A DNA stretch of 64,000 nucleotides from DASQFQ01 sp963811595 (lineage in GTDB: Bacteria; Actinomycetota; Thermoleophilia; Solirubrobacterales; Solirubrobacteraceae): the NCBI GenBank assembly GCA_963811595.1, contig CAWERW010000009.1:143704-207703 (forward strand), written 5' to 3'. Each line of letters begins with the position of its first letter. Position 1 is the stretch's first letter. Below are positions 1 to 8,616 of the stretch, piece after piece. A program made the translations under genes and the position numbers. The notes below the pieces were generated by a model. The model worked only from the letters and a program-made list of their open reading frames with translations. It was not told where the DNA came from and did no database searches.

Positions 1-2
1 AC

Positions 3-764
3 ACGGTCCGCTACCGCCGCGCCAACGGCCTCGACGTCCGCGTGATGGTGCTCGCGGTCGGCGCTGACAACGACAGCGGCTACCTGCGCGCCCCGCTGGC
101 GTGGGCCGTCGAGCGCGCCTGGAACGCCGGCATCGTGGTCGTCGCCGCCGCCGGCAACGACGGCAACTCCGGCAAGGGCCTCGAGCTCCCCGCGGCCGAC
201 CCGTTCGTGCTCGCCGTCGGCGGCGCCGAGACCCAGGGCACCGCCGACCCCTCCGACGACGCCATCGCCGAGTGGTCCAGCCGCGGCGACGGCGCCCGCA
301 ACCCCGACGTGATCGCGCCCGGCTCGTCGATCGTCTCCTACCGCGTCCCCGGCTCGTACATCGACCAGTCCTCGCAGGGCCGGATCGGCGACACGCTGCA
401 GCGCGGCAGCGGCACCTCGCAGGCCGCCGCCGTCGCGGCGGGCGCGGCGGCGCTGCTGCTCGAGGGTCACCGCGGGTGGTCGCCCGACCAGGTCAAGGCC
501 GCCGTGCGCGACACCGCGCGCCCGCTGGCGGGCGACCCCCGCGCCGTCGGTGAGGGCGCGCTCGACATCGCCGGCGCCGACGCCGCCCGCCCCGCCGACC
601 GCAGCCAGCCGTTCCAGCCCGCGTCGCTCTCCGACCGCGGGAGCGGCCGTCGCTTCTCGGTCGGCGTCCGCCGGCTGCGCGACTTCCTCGGCCGCCGCTG
701 GACCGGCCGCCGCTGGACGGGCGTGAAGTGGAACGGCGTGAAGTGGAACGGCGTCAAGTGGTGA
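3..764 (+). CDS. Subtilisin-like S8 serine peptidase, C-terminal part (5' end outside window)
   Basis: The frame is open from the window edge, so the Asp and His of the catalytic triad lie outside. What is visible is the end of an S8 domain: an oxyanion-type 'AAAGNDGNS' segment near base 150 and the 'GSGTSQAAAVAAG' block with the nucleophilic Ser codon at 417-419. S8 enzymes are usually exported endopeptidases. After the domain comes a basic linker and a short tail of W-[TN]-G units (RRWTG, VKWNG, VKWNG, VKW) ending at the stop. Similar Trp-Gly tails are, from memory, common on actinobacterial S8 peptidases; their role is unknown. The family call is secure, the substrate is not. Confidence 0.85.
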   Translation, partial: TVRYRRANGLDVRVMVLAVGADNDSGYLRAPLAWAVERAWNAGIVVVAAAGNDGNSGKGLELPAADPFVLAVGGAETQGTADPSDDAIAEWSSRGDGARNPDVIAPGSSIVSYRVPGSYIDQSSQGRIGDTLQRGSGTSQAAAVAAGAAALLLEGHRGWSPDQVKAAVRDTARPLAGDPRAVGEGALDIAGADAARPADRSQPFQPASLSDRGSGRRFSVGVRRLRDFLGRRWTGRRWTGVKWNGVKWNGVKW

Positions 765-789
765 CGCCGCGCCCCGGCGGGGGTTGAGG

Positions 790-3300
790 ATGCCGAGCAG
801 GCTCCTCGCACGCCTCCGCGCCGACGGACTCGTCTGGGCACTCATCGCCGCCATGGCCACCATGGCGGCGTTGCTGTTTCTCCTGGTGGTGCGCGACCTC
901 GAGGCCCCGGCCGGCGATCTGCGGCTCCCGTGGTGGGCGCTCGCGCTCGCCTTCGCGGCCGCCGAGGTGTTCGTCGTCCACGTCAACTTCCGCCACAGCG
1001 CGCTCTCGCTCTCGCTCGCCGAGGTGCCCCTCGTGGCCGGGCTCTTCCTCGCCGACCCCAGCGCGCTGATGCTGGCCGGGATCGTCGGCCCTGGCGTCGT
1101 GCTGCTGCTCGACCGCCGCCACATCCCGATGCGGACGGCGTTCAACCTCGCCCAGTTCGCGCTCGTGGGCGCGCTGAGCATCACCGTGTTCGGCGCGCTC
1201 ATGCCCGCGACGGCCGAGGTCGGGCCGGAGGCGTGGGTCGCCGCGCTCGCCGCCACGCTGACCGGCACGCTCGTCGCCGGCGGCCTGATCGCGCTCGGGA
1301 TGTCGCTCGCCGAGGAGCCGGTGGGCGTGCGCCAGCTGCGCCAGATGCTCGCCGCCGACGGCCTCGTCACGATCGCCAACACGTGCCTCGCCCTGGCCGG
1401 CGTCGCCGTGCTGCTCGCCGACCCGCGCGCCGCCTGGCTGCTGCTCGGCCCCGCGGCCGTGATGTTCCTCGCCTACCGCGCGTACGTGCAGGAGCGCTCG
1501 CGCCACCGCAGCCTCGAGTTCCTCTACGACGTCACCCGCACCGTGCACCGCGCGCCGACGGTCGGCGACGCGCTGAGCGAGCTGCTCACGAAGGCCCGCG
1601 AGGCGTTCCACGCCGAGGTCGCCGAGGTCTACCTCTTCCCCGCCGACGGCGGCGCCGCGCTGCGCACGACGGTCACGACGGACGGCGTCAGCGCGGTGAT
1701 GGAGCCCGACGACAGCCCGGTCTCCGCCGCGCTGCGCGCCGCGGTCGAGCGCGACGGCTCGGCGCTGCTGAGTGGCGAGGCGGCGCACGGGCGCAGCGAG
1801 CTGCTGCTCGCCCCGCTGGCCGGCGAGCAGGCGCTGCTGGGCGCGATCGTGCTGAGCAACCGCGAGGGGCGCATCACCGAGTTCACGTCGCACGACCTGA
1901 CGCTGCTCGAGACGCTCGCCAACCACACGGCCGTCTCGCTCGAGCACGACCGGCTCGAGCAGGCGGTGTGGGAGCTGACCGAGGACCGCGACCGCCTGCA
2001 GCACTCGGCCTCGCACGACTCGCTGACCGGGCTCGCAAACCGCGCGCTGTTCACCCAGCGGGTGGAGGCGGCGCTGGCCCGCCGGGAGGGACGCGCGGTC
2101 GTCCTCTTCCTCGACCTCGACGACTTCAAGCGCGTCAACGACCGCTTCGGCCACGAGATCGGCGACGAGCTGCTCGTCGCCTTCACGCGCCGCCTGCGCG
2201 CCTGCCTGCGCACGAGCGACCTGCCGGCGCGGCTCGGCGGCGACGAGTTCGCGGTCCTGCTCGACCGCGGCGACCACGAGCGCGCCACCCGCATCGCCGA
2301 GCGCATCCAGCTCGCGTTCAAGGAGCCGTTCAAGCTCTCGACCGCCACGCTGCGGCTCGGCGCCAGCGCCGGCATCGCGCTCGGCGAGCACGGCGAGACG
2401 ACCGCCGCCGCGCTGCTGCGCAACGCCGACGCCGCCATGTACGCGGCCAAGGACAAGGAGAAGGGGCGCTTCGAGGTCTTCGGCGAGAGCCAGGCCGTGC
2501 CGATGGAGCGCCGCGACACGCTGACCGGCGAGCTCGAGCGCGCCGTCGAGCAGCGCAGCCTCGAGGTCTCCTACCAGCCGATCGTGGAGCTCGCCACGGG
2601 CCGCGTGGTCGGCGCCGAGGCGCTCGCCCGCTGGCACCGCCAGGACGCCGAGGACGTCTCGCCCGCGGAGTTCATCCCGCTCGCCGAGCGCTCCGGGCTG
2701 ATCGTCCCGATCGGCGAGCTCGTGCAGGCGCGCGCCTGCACCCAGCTGCAGCGCTGGGAGCGCTCGGCCGAGACCAGCGGGCTCGTCATGCACGTCAACC
2801 TCTCCCCCGCCGAGCTGCGCGACCCCGAGCTGGTGCCGCGCGTGGCGGGCGTGATCGAGGACGCGGGGCTGGACCCGAGCCAGCTCGTGCTCGAGGTCAC
2901 CGAGTCCGCGCTGCTCGAGGACGAGCGCCTCGTGATCTCGCAGCTCGAGCGCCTGCGCGCGCTCGGCGTGCGGATCGCGATCGACGACTTCGGGACCGGC
3001 TACTCCTCGCTGCAGTCGCTGCAGACGCTGCCGATCGACATGCTCAAGATGGCGATGCCGTTCGTCGAGGACGACGTCCTCCAGGCCACGATCCTCCAGC
3101 TGGCGCGGGCGCTGGGCGTGCCCGTCGTGGCGGAGGGCATCGAGAGCCAGGCCCAGCTCGACCGCCTGCGCGACCTCGGCTGCCACATGGGCCAGGGCTT
3201 CCACCTCTCGCCGCCGCTGAGCGGCGTCGCGCTACTCGACGAGCCGCTGCGCCAGGGCCCGCGACGGGGCGAGGGCGAGCGCGACCTCACGGCCGCGTGA
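790..3300 (+). CDS. Membrane GAF-GGDEF-EAL cyclic-di-GMP signalling protein
   Basis: Protein of about 836 residues. Residues ~10-230 are hydrophobic with several membrane segments (a MASE-like sensor region), ~250-385 resemble a GAF domain, ~400-560 are GGDEF and ~575-820 are EAL. The GGDEF motif is intact near residue 483 ('RLGGDEFAVLL'), so diguanylate cyclase activity is possible. The EAL domain keeps EAL near residue 610, 'DDFGTGYSSL', 'AEGIES' and 'GQGFHLSPPL', so phosphodiesterase activity is also possible; the usual KID triplet reads KMA but keeps its Lys. I preferred ATG 790, preceded by a G-rich ribosome-binding stretch, over TTG 784. The 3' end overlaps the convergent protease gene by 69 bases. 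Confidence 0.93.
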   Translation: MPSRLLARLRADGLVWALIAAMATMAALLFLLVVRDLEAPAGDLRLPWWALALAFAAAEVFVVHVNFRHSALSLSLAEVPLVAGLFLADPSALMLAGIVGPGVVLLLDRRHIPMRTAFNLAQFALVGALSITVFGALMPATAEVGPEAWVAALAATLTGTLVAGGLIALGMSLAEEPVGVRQLRQMLAADGLVTIANTCLALAGVAVLLADPRAAWLLLGPAAVMFLAYRAYVQERSRHRSLEFLYDVTRTVHRAPTVGDALSELLTKAREAFHAEVAEVYLFPADGGAALRTTVTTDGVSAVMEPDDSPVSAALRAAVERDGSALLSGEAAHGRSELLLAPLAGEQALLGAIVLSNREGRITEFTSHDLTLLETLANHTAVSLEHDRLEQAVWELTEDRDRLQHSASHDSLTGLANRALFTQRVEAALARREGRAVVLFLDLDDFKRVNDRFGHEIGDELLVAFTRRLRACLRTSDLPARLGGDEFAVLLDRGDHERATRIAERIQLAFKEPFKLSTATLRLGASAGIALGEHGETTAAALLRNADAAMYAAKDKEKGRFEVFGESQAVPMERRDTLTGELERAVEQRSLEVSYQPIVELATGRVVGAEALARWHRQDAEDVSPAEFIPLAERSGLIVPIGELVQARACTQLQRWERSAETSGLVMHVNLSPAELRDPELVPRVAGVIEDAGLDPSQLVLEVTESALLEDERLVISQLERLRALGVRIAIDDFGTGYSSLQSLQTLPIDMLKMAMPFVEDDVLQATILQLARALGVPVVAEGIESQAQLDRLRDLGCHMGQGFHLSPPLSGVALLDEPLRQGPRRGEGERDLTAA

Positions 3301-4416
3301 GCCGATCGCCACGGGAGCTCGTCCGTCCCACTCCCGCAGCGCCGCCTCGAACTCGCGCGCGTCGCGCAGCGTGTCCCAGCGCCAGCGCATGACGAGCGCG
3401 TCGCGGTCGCGGCACGGCGGGCGCTCGCAGGGCTCGTCGCCGCGCTGCCACAGCTCGTAGCGGTCGCCGCCCCAGCCCGCGGCCGCCTTCGCGTCGAGCA
3501 GCAGCGCGTCGGTCGCCCACTCGCCCCACGTGCCGGCCCGCAGCCGCCGCCAGCCCGGGCCGAGCTCCGCGCCGGCGTCGACCTCGACCTGCTCGGGCTG
3601 CTCGACCTCCAGGTACTTGTCGGGGTGGATGATCTGCTCCGTCGAGGCGGGCGGGCGGAAGCGGAAGGCGGCGTTGACGACCTCCCAGCCGCCCGCGCTG
3701 TGCAGCCGCTCCACGAACCGCTGCCCGCTGACGTAGGGGAAGATCAGCTGCGCCTGGATGAAGCCCGGCAGGTCGCCGGTGTCCGCCCCGAGCGAGGAGA
3801 GCAGCCCGCCCAGCGTCTGCTCGGCCGAGAAGTGGCGCTCGGCGTAGGTGAACATCACCGCGCTGGCCGAGCCTTCGACGAGCCCGAGGTAGGCCAGCGC
3901 CCGGTCGTCGGAGCCCGAGCTCTTCTCGAGGTCGAAGTCGAGCCGCTGGTCCTCGAGCGCGTGCGTGAGCTCGTGGGCGAGCGTGATCTCGTTCAGCACC
4001 CGGCTCGCGGTCTGGGCGCCCTCGACCACGCGCAGCCGCCCGTTGCGCGGGTCGTAGTAGCCGGCCACGGCCTCGCCGAAGATCGAGGCCGAGACGCCGC
4101 GCAGGTCGACGTCGGGCTCGAGCAGCCCGAGCAGCTTGAGCACCTCCTCGTCGGCGCGGCGGCGCTCGGGCGGGTAGGAGCGGTCGAAGTCCTCGAGGCC
4201 CTCGCGCTTGGCCTGCGCCGGGCTGACCGTCTGCGGGCGCGGCAGCGTGCGGAAGCGCAGCTCGCGGATCTGCTCCACCCGGCGCTCGATGACCGCGATC
4301 GGGGCCGAGCGCTCGGCGGCGGGGGTCGAGCCGCCGGAGTCGCCCTCGTCGACCGCGAAACCGGCGCCGAGCAGGACCGCGAGCAGGACCAGGCAGACGG
4401 TGAGAGGAGTGCCCAT
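3232..4416 (-). CDS. Putative secreted gluzincin-like zinc metalloprotease
   Basis: Protein of 394 residues beginning 'MGTPLTVCLVLLAVLLGAG', a signal peptide or signal anchor, so it acts outside the membrane. The central 'HELTHALEDQ' is an HExxH zinc site, and 'GLVEGSAS' further on supplies a candidate third ligand (Glu). No well-known family was recognised; I would call it a conserved actinobacterial metallopeptidase-like protein. ATG 4416 was chosen because longer forms run into the divergent dehydrogenase gene, which starts only 28 bases away. The last 69 bases overlap the 3' end of the GGDEF-EAL gene. The substrate is unknown. Confidence 0.72.
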   Translation of the reverse strand: MGTPLTVCLVLLAVLLGAGFAVDEGDSGGSTPAAERSAPIAVIERRVEQIRELRFRTLPRPQTVSPAQAKREGLEDFDRSYPPERRRADEEVLKLLGLLEPDVDLRGVSASIFGEAVAGYYDPRNGRLRVVEGAQTASRVLNEITLAHELTHALEDQRLDFDLEKSSGSDDRALAYLGLVEGSASAVMFTYAERHFSAEQTLGGLLSSLGADTGDLPGFIQAQLIFPYVSGQRFVERLHSAGGWEVVNAAFRFRPPASTEQIIHPDKYLEVEQPEQVEVDAGAELGPGWRRLRAGTWGEWATDALLLDAKAAAGWGGDRYELWQRGDEPCERPPCRDRDALVMRWRWDTLRDAREFEAALREWDGRAPVAIGSRGREVALALAPSRALAQRLVE

Positions 4417-4444
4417 CACCCACCAGTGTGTAGCGTGCGCGCGC

Positions 4445-5167
4445 ATGGCGGACCGCGCAGCGCTCGTGACCGGCGCCTCCAGCGGCATCGGGCTGGCGAT
4501 CGCGCACATGCTCGGCGAGGAGGGCCACGCCCTCACGGTCGCCGCCCGCCGGCCCGAGAAGCTGGCCGAGGCGGCCCAAGAGCTGCGCGACGCGGGCTAC
4601 GAGGTCGAGGAGGTCCCGGCGAACATGACCTCGGAGGAGGAGATCCAGAACGTCGTCGCCCGCCATCGCGAGCGCTACGGCCGCCTGGACGTGCTCGTCA
4701 ACAACGCCGGCGTCGGGATCGGCGCCCCGGTCGCCGACCAGCAGACCAAGCGGGTCGACATGCAGATCGACCTCAACCTGCGGGCGATCATCCTCTTCTA
4801 CCGCGAGTGCGCGGACATGCTGCGCGCGGCCGGCGCCGAGCACAAGAACGCGCTCGTGGTCAACACCGCCTCGATCGCCGGCAAGTCCGGCCAGGCGTGG
4901 GTGTCGGTCTACTCCGCGACGAAGTTCGCCGTCGTGGGCTGGACGCAGTCCATGAACAAGGAGCTCAACGGCGAGGGGATCAAGTCGCTCGCGCTGTGCC
5001 CCGGCTTCGTGGAGACGCCGATGACGGAATGGGTCCGCGACGAGGTCCCGGCCGAGGAGATGATCCGGCCCTCCGACATCGCGGAGGCGGTCCGGTTCGC
5101 CCTCCACGTCAGCCCCGCCTGCGTGATCCCGGAGATCATCTTCCAGCGGCCGGGCGAGACCGCGTAG
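4445..5167 (+). CDS. Short-chain dehydrogenase/reductase (SDR)
   Basis: A 240-residue classical SDR, the usual length. It has the nucleotide-binding 'TGASSGIG' at residues 9-16, 'NNAG' near 89, the catalytic Ser in 'NTASIAGK', and Tyr156/Lys160 in 'YSATK'. The pattern predicts an NAD(P)-dependent alcohol/carbonyl oxidoreductase in the cytoplasm; the substrate cannot be told. It is divergent from the metalloprotease with a 28-base gap, so their promoters must overlap. No pathway partner sits beside it. Confidence 0.9.
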   Translation: MADRAALVTGASSGIGLAIAHMLGEEGHALTVAARRPEKLAEAAQELRDAGYEVEEVPANMTSEEEIQNVVARHRERYGRLDVLVNNAGVGIGAPVADQQTKRVDMQIDLNLRAIILFYRECADMLRAAGAEHKNALVVNTASIAGKSGQAWVSVYSATKFAVVGWTQSMNKELNGEGIKSLALCPGFVETPMTEWVRDEVPAEEMIRPSDIAEAVRFALHVSPACVIPEIIFQRPGETA

Positions 5168-5206
5168 GCGCAAGGTTCACCTGCGCGATCCGTTCTCCGG
5201 ATTAGC

Positions 5207-5959
5207 GTGCAGCAAAGGACGTCGGACACCGTTGCCCAATTGCGCGCCCGCCTCGAGCGGGCCGAGCGCGAGGCCGCGGCGCACCAGCGCCAGCTCGAGC
5301 GCTACGCCGCCGACCTGCGCGAGAGCTACCGGCGCGAGCGCGCCCGCGCCCAGCAGCTGCGCCGCTCCTACAAGGCGACGGTGCGCGCGCTCTCCAACGC
5401 CGTCGAGGCGCGCGACGCCTACACCGGCATGCACGCCGAGCGCGTCGCCGCCTACGGCCTCGCGATCGCCCGCGCCGCGGGCATCGACGTCGCCGACGAC
5501 CCGCAGCTCGAGTTCGGCTTCCTGCTCCACGACATCGGCAAGGTCGGCGTGCCCGACTCGATCCTGTTCAAGCCCGCCGCGCTCTCCAAGCAGGAGTTCG
5601 AGCGGATCGCCAGCCACGCCGAGATCGGCTCGGAGATCCTGCGCCACGTCGACTTCCTCCAGGAGGCGACGCTGATCGTGCGCCACCACCACGAGCGCTG
5701 GGACGGCACCGGCTACCCCGACCAGCTCAAGGGCGACCAGATCCCGCTCGCCGCGCGCGTGTTCGCGGTCGCCGACACGCTCGACGCGCTGACCACCGAC
5801 CGGCCCTACCGCAAGGCGGTCGGCTGGGCGGAGGCGCGCGCGGAGATCCGCAGGGGCGCCGGGACCCAGTTCGACCCGAAGATGATCGAGGCCTACGAGG
5901 CGATCGGCGACGACACGTTCGCGCGCCTCAGCGCGGGCGTGCGCTCGCCTTCGGGCTGA
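5207..5959 (+). CDS. HD-GYP domain phosphohydrolase (probable c-di-GMP phosphodiesterase)
   Basis: A 250-residue protein with an Arg/Glu-rich N-terminal coiled coil (residues ~1-60) followed by an HD-GYP domain. 'LLHDIGKVGVPDSIL' gives the HD pair near residue 108, and 'HHERWDGTGYP' near 161 is the HD-GYP signature separating this family from plain HD proteins; 'VADTLDALTTDRPYR' is also typical. Known members hydrolyse cyclic-di-GMP to GMP. There is no receiver domain, so the coiled coil may mediate dimerisation or partner control. The start is GTG 5207, without a clear ribosome-binding site. The 3' end overlaps the next, convergent gene by 67 bases. Together with the GGDEF-EAL gene it puts two c-di-GMP enzymes within 6 kb. 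Confidence 0.9.
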   Translation: MQQRTSDTVAQLRARLERAEREAAAHQRQLERYAADLRESYRRERARAQQLRRSYKATVRALSNAVEARDAYTGMHAERVAAYGLAIARAAGIDVADDPQLEFGFLLHDIGKVGVPDSILFKPAALSKQEFERIASHAEIGSEILRHVDFLQEATLIVRHHHERWDGTGYPDQLKGDQIPLAARVFAVADTLDALTTDRPYRKAVGWAEARAEIRRGAGTQFDPKMIEAYEAIGDDTFARLSAGVRSPSG

Positions 5960-6336
5960 CGCAGCCGGCGGGCGATGATGTCGGGGAAGCTGCGCCTGCG
6001 GTAGTCGGCGATGGCGGCGCCCAGGTCGGTCTCCGCCTCCGCCGCCAGCGACGCCACGAGCAGGTGCTCGAGCGTGCGCAGCTCGCGCTCCGTCGCCCGG
6101 CGCACCACCTTCGTGCGCGCGTACTCGTCCCACGCGCGGGCGAACGAGACGAAGCTCGTGCGGCCGCCGCGGCGGTGCGCGGCCAGCATCGGGCAGACGC
6201 CGCCGCGGCCGTCGGTGTAGGCGCCGACGACGATCGGCGAGGAGCGGACGCCGTCGAGCATCGCCTCGCGCGTCCGCGCCGGCAGGCAGTCGATTGCGGT
6301 TCGCAACCGGCTGATAGGGTCGCGCGCCTTCCGCAC
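5893..6336 (-). CDS. Conserved hypothetical protein (VVGAYTDGRGGVCPML family)
   Basis: A 147-residue basic protein with no signal peptide or membrane segment. The core 'VVGAYTDGRGGVCPMLAAHR' followed by 'FARAWDEYA' is a block I recognise as recurring in uncharacterised Solirubrobacterales proteins; no function is known to me. The start is GTG 6336, giving 'MRKARDPISRL'; longer forms would extend into the divergent oxidoreductase gene. Its 3' end overlaps the HD-GYP gene convergently by 67 bases. The conserved Cys-Pro in a Gly-rich loop could be functional, but that is a guess. Confidence 0.7.
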   Translation of the reverse strand: MRKARDPISRLRTAIDCLPARTREAMLDGVRSSPIVVGAYTDGRGGVCPMLAAHRRGGRTSFVSFARAWDEYARTKVVRRATERELRTLEHLLVASLAAEAETDLGAAIADYRRRSFPDIIARRLRQPEGERTPALRRANVSSPIAS

Positions 6337-6387
6337 GGGGCCACCGTAGGCGACGATCGCCCATGGCGGCAACCGGCGAAACGAACC

Positions 6388-7428
6388 TTGCGACTCGGGC
6401 TGCACATCGGTTACTGGGGGCTCGGGCTCACCGCGCAGGAGCAGCTCGAGCTCGTGCTCGAGGCCGAGCGGCTCGGCTACGACTCGTGCTGGACCGCCGA
6501 GGCCTACGGCTCCGACGCGGCGACGATCCTCGCGTGGCTCGCCCAGGCCACCGAGAAGATCAAGCTCGGCTCGGCGATCTTCCAGATGCCCGGCCGCTCC
6601 GCCGCCATGACCGCGATGACGGCGGCGACCATCGACCAGCTCTCGGACGGGCGGATGCTGCTGGGGATCGGCACGAGCGGGCCGCAGGTGGCGGAGGGCT
6701 GGCACGGCCAGCGCTTCGGCAAGCAGCTTCAGCGGACGCGCGAGTACGTCGACGTGGTGCGGATGGCGCTGCGCCGCGAGCGCGTCGTCTACAAGGGCGA
6801 GACGCTCGAGCTGCCGCTGCCCGACGGGCCCGGCAAGGCGCTCAAGCTGACGATCTCGCCGGTGCAGGAGCGGATCCCGGTCTACCTCGCCGCGATCGGG
6901 CCCAAGAACACGACGCTGGGCGCCGAGATCGCCGACGGCTGGCTGCCGACGCTGTTCTCCCCGAGCCACGCGGACACCTACCGGCCGCTGCTCGAGGAGG
7001 GCTTCGCCCGCGCCGGAGGAGGCAAGGGCTTCGGCGACTTCGACATCGCCCCCACGGTCAGCGTGTTCATCACCGACGACATCGAGTCCGCGCGCGACGC
7101 GATGCGGCCCTACATCGCGCTCTACGTCGGCGGCATGGGCTCGCGCAAGCAGAACTTCTACAACCAGCTCGTGCAGCGCTACGGCTTCGAGGACGCCGCC
7201 CGCGAGGTCCAGGACCTCTACCTCGACGGCAAGAAGGACGAGGCGATGGCGGCGCTGCCGGGCGAGCTGATCGACACGATCTCGATCACCGGGCCGCCCG
7301 ACGTGGCGCGGGAGCGGCTCGCGGTCTTCCGCGACGCCGGCGTCGGCACGCTGATGGTCTCGCCGGTCGCGTGGACGTTCGAGGAGCGCCGCGAGCAGCT
7401 CCGGCTCGTGGCCGAGCTGGCCGCTTGA
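6388..7428 (+). CDS. LLM-class (luciferase-like) F420/flavin-dependent oxidoreductase
   Basis: A 346-residue bacterial-luciferase-fold protein. Family signs are the N-terminal 'LRLGLHIGYWG', 'IKLGSAIFQMPGRS', 'LSDGRMLLGIGTSGPQ' and 'EIADGWLPTLF'. Members use F420 or reduced flavin for hydride transfer or monooxygenation. The start is TTG 6388; no ATG or GTG fits the conserved N-terminus. It is the first gene of a run whose next five members overlap or nearly touch, so it is probably part of the same aromatic or carbonyl degradation operon, possibly as the hydroxylating or reducing step. Confidence 0.88.
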   Translation: MRLGLHIGYWGLGLTAQEQLELVLEAERLGYDSCWTAEAYGSDAATILAWLAQATEKIKLGSAIFQMPGRSAAMTAMTAATIDQLSDGRMLLGIGTSGPQVAEGWHGQRFGKQLQRTREYVDVVRMALRRERVVYKGETLELPLPDGPGKALKLTISPVQERIPVYLAAIGPKNTTLGAEIADGWLPTLFSPSHADTYRPLLEEGFARAGGGKGFGDFDIAPTVSVFITDDIESARDAMRPYIALYVGGMGSRKQNFYNQLVQRYGFEDAAREVQDLYLDGKKDEAMAALPGELIDTISITGPPDVARERLAVFRDAGVGTLMVSPVAWTFEERREQLRLVAELAA

Positions 7429-8606
7429 GGATCTACCTCGGCGCCTTCGGCGACCCGGGCCACGCGTTCCCGATGATCGCGCTGGGCGGCGCGCTGGCCG
7501 CCCGCGGGCACGAGGTGGCGCTCGACACGTGGCGGAAGTGGCGCGAGCACGTCGAGGCGGCCGGGATGACGTTCACCCAGGCGCCCGAGTACCAGGTCTT
7601 CCCGACAAAGGAGAAACCGCTCAAACCGTACGCGGCGGCGGTGCGGGCGGCGCGCGAGATCCGGCCGTTCGTGCACGACTTCGCGCCCGAGATCGCGGTC
7701 GCCGACATCCTCACCCCCGGCCCGGCGCTGGCCGCCGAGCTCGAGGGGGTGCCGCTGGCGACCCTCGTCCCCCACGTCCACCCGTTCGTGGGCGACGGGC
7801 ACCCGATCTACTCGATCGGCGCCCGGCTGCCGCGCACGGAGGCCGGGCGCGCGCTGTGGCGCTGGGGCAACCGGCGCTTCGTGCAGGGCTCGCTGGAGGA
7901 GGGGCGCGACCAGTACAACGAGACCCGCCGGCGGCTCGGGCTGGAGCCGCTCCCCTACGTCCACACCGCGCTGTCGCGCGAGCTGACGATGGTCGGGACG
8001 CTGCCGCAGCTCGAGTACCCGCGGCGCTGGGAGCCGTGGGTGAAGGTCGTCGGGCCGCTGCAGTGGGAGCCGCCGGGCGAGCGCGTCGAGCCGCCGCCGG
8101 GGCGCGGGCCGGTCGTGCTCGTGGCGCCCTCGACGTCGCAGGACCCCGAGCACTCGCTGCTGCGGGCGGCGCTGGAGGGGCTCGCGGGCGCGCCGGTGCG
8201 CGTGATCGCCACGACCAACGGCCGCGAGCCGCCGGAGCCGATCGAGGTGCCGGACAACGCCGTGCTCGTTCCGTGGCTGTCGTACTCGAAGACGATGCCG
8301 CTGTGCGACGTCGTCGTCCTGCACGGCGGCCACGGGACGCTCGTGCGCGCGCTCGCCGCCGGCTGCTCCGTCGTCGCCTGCCCGGCCGCGGGCGACATGA
8401 ACGAGAACGCCGCGCGGATCGACTGGGCGGGCGTCGGCACGCGCATCCCGGCGCGGCTGCTCGGAGCGCGGACGCTGCGGCTTGCGGTGCGGCGCGCGCT
8501 GCGGCCGGCGGTGCGTGCGAACGTGGCCGAGATCGCCGCCTGGGCCGCGGAGAACGACGGCTCGGTGCGCGCGGCGGAGGAACTCGAGGCGTGGGCGGCG
8601 CGGTAG
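7425..8606 (+). CDS. GT-B glycosyltransferase, UDP-glucosyltransferase (GT1) type
   Basis: A 393-residue protein whose TTG start overlaps the previous stop (TTGA). The N-terminal 'GAFGDPGHAFPMIALGGALAARG' pattern (residues ~5-28) is the acceptor-side Gly-rich loop of GT1 enzymes, and 'HGGHGTLVRALAAGCSVV' near residue 304 is the nucleotide-sugar binding motif. Members move a sugar from an NDP-sugar to a small hydrophobic acceptor such as a phenol, macrolide or sterol. Coupling to the flavin oxidoreductase suggests that it modifies, or originally detoxified, the same aromatic substrate; that is inference. Confidence 0.85.
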   Translation: MRIYLGAFGDPGHAFPMIALGGALAARGHEVALDTWRKWREHVEAAGMTFTQAPEYQVFPTKEKPLKPYAAAVRAAREIRPFVHDFAPEIAVADILTPGPALAAELEGVPLATLVPHVHPFVGDGHPIYSIGARLPRTEAGRALWRWGNRRFVQGSLEEGRDQYNETRRRLGLEPLPYVHTALSRELTMVGTLPQLEYPRRWEPWVKVVGPLQWEPPGERVEPPPGRGPVVLVAPSTSQDPEHSLLRAALEGLAGAPVRVIATTNGREPPEPIEVPDNAVLVPWLSYSKTMPLCDVVVLHGGHGTLVRALAAGCSVVACPAAGDMNENAARIDWAGVGTRIPARLLGARTLRLAVRRALRPAVRANVAEIAAWAAENDGSVRAAEELEAWAAR

Positions 8607-8616
8607 CGTGCCGCCG

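Noticed and set aside
754..3204. 816-codon minus-strand frame opposite the GGDEF-EAL gene
   Set aside because: His/Arg/Asp/Leu-rich shadow; the + strand carries intact GGDEF and EAL motifs.
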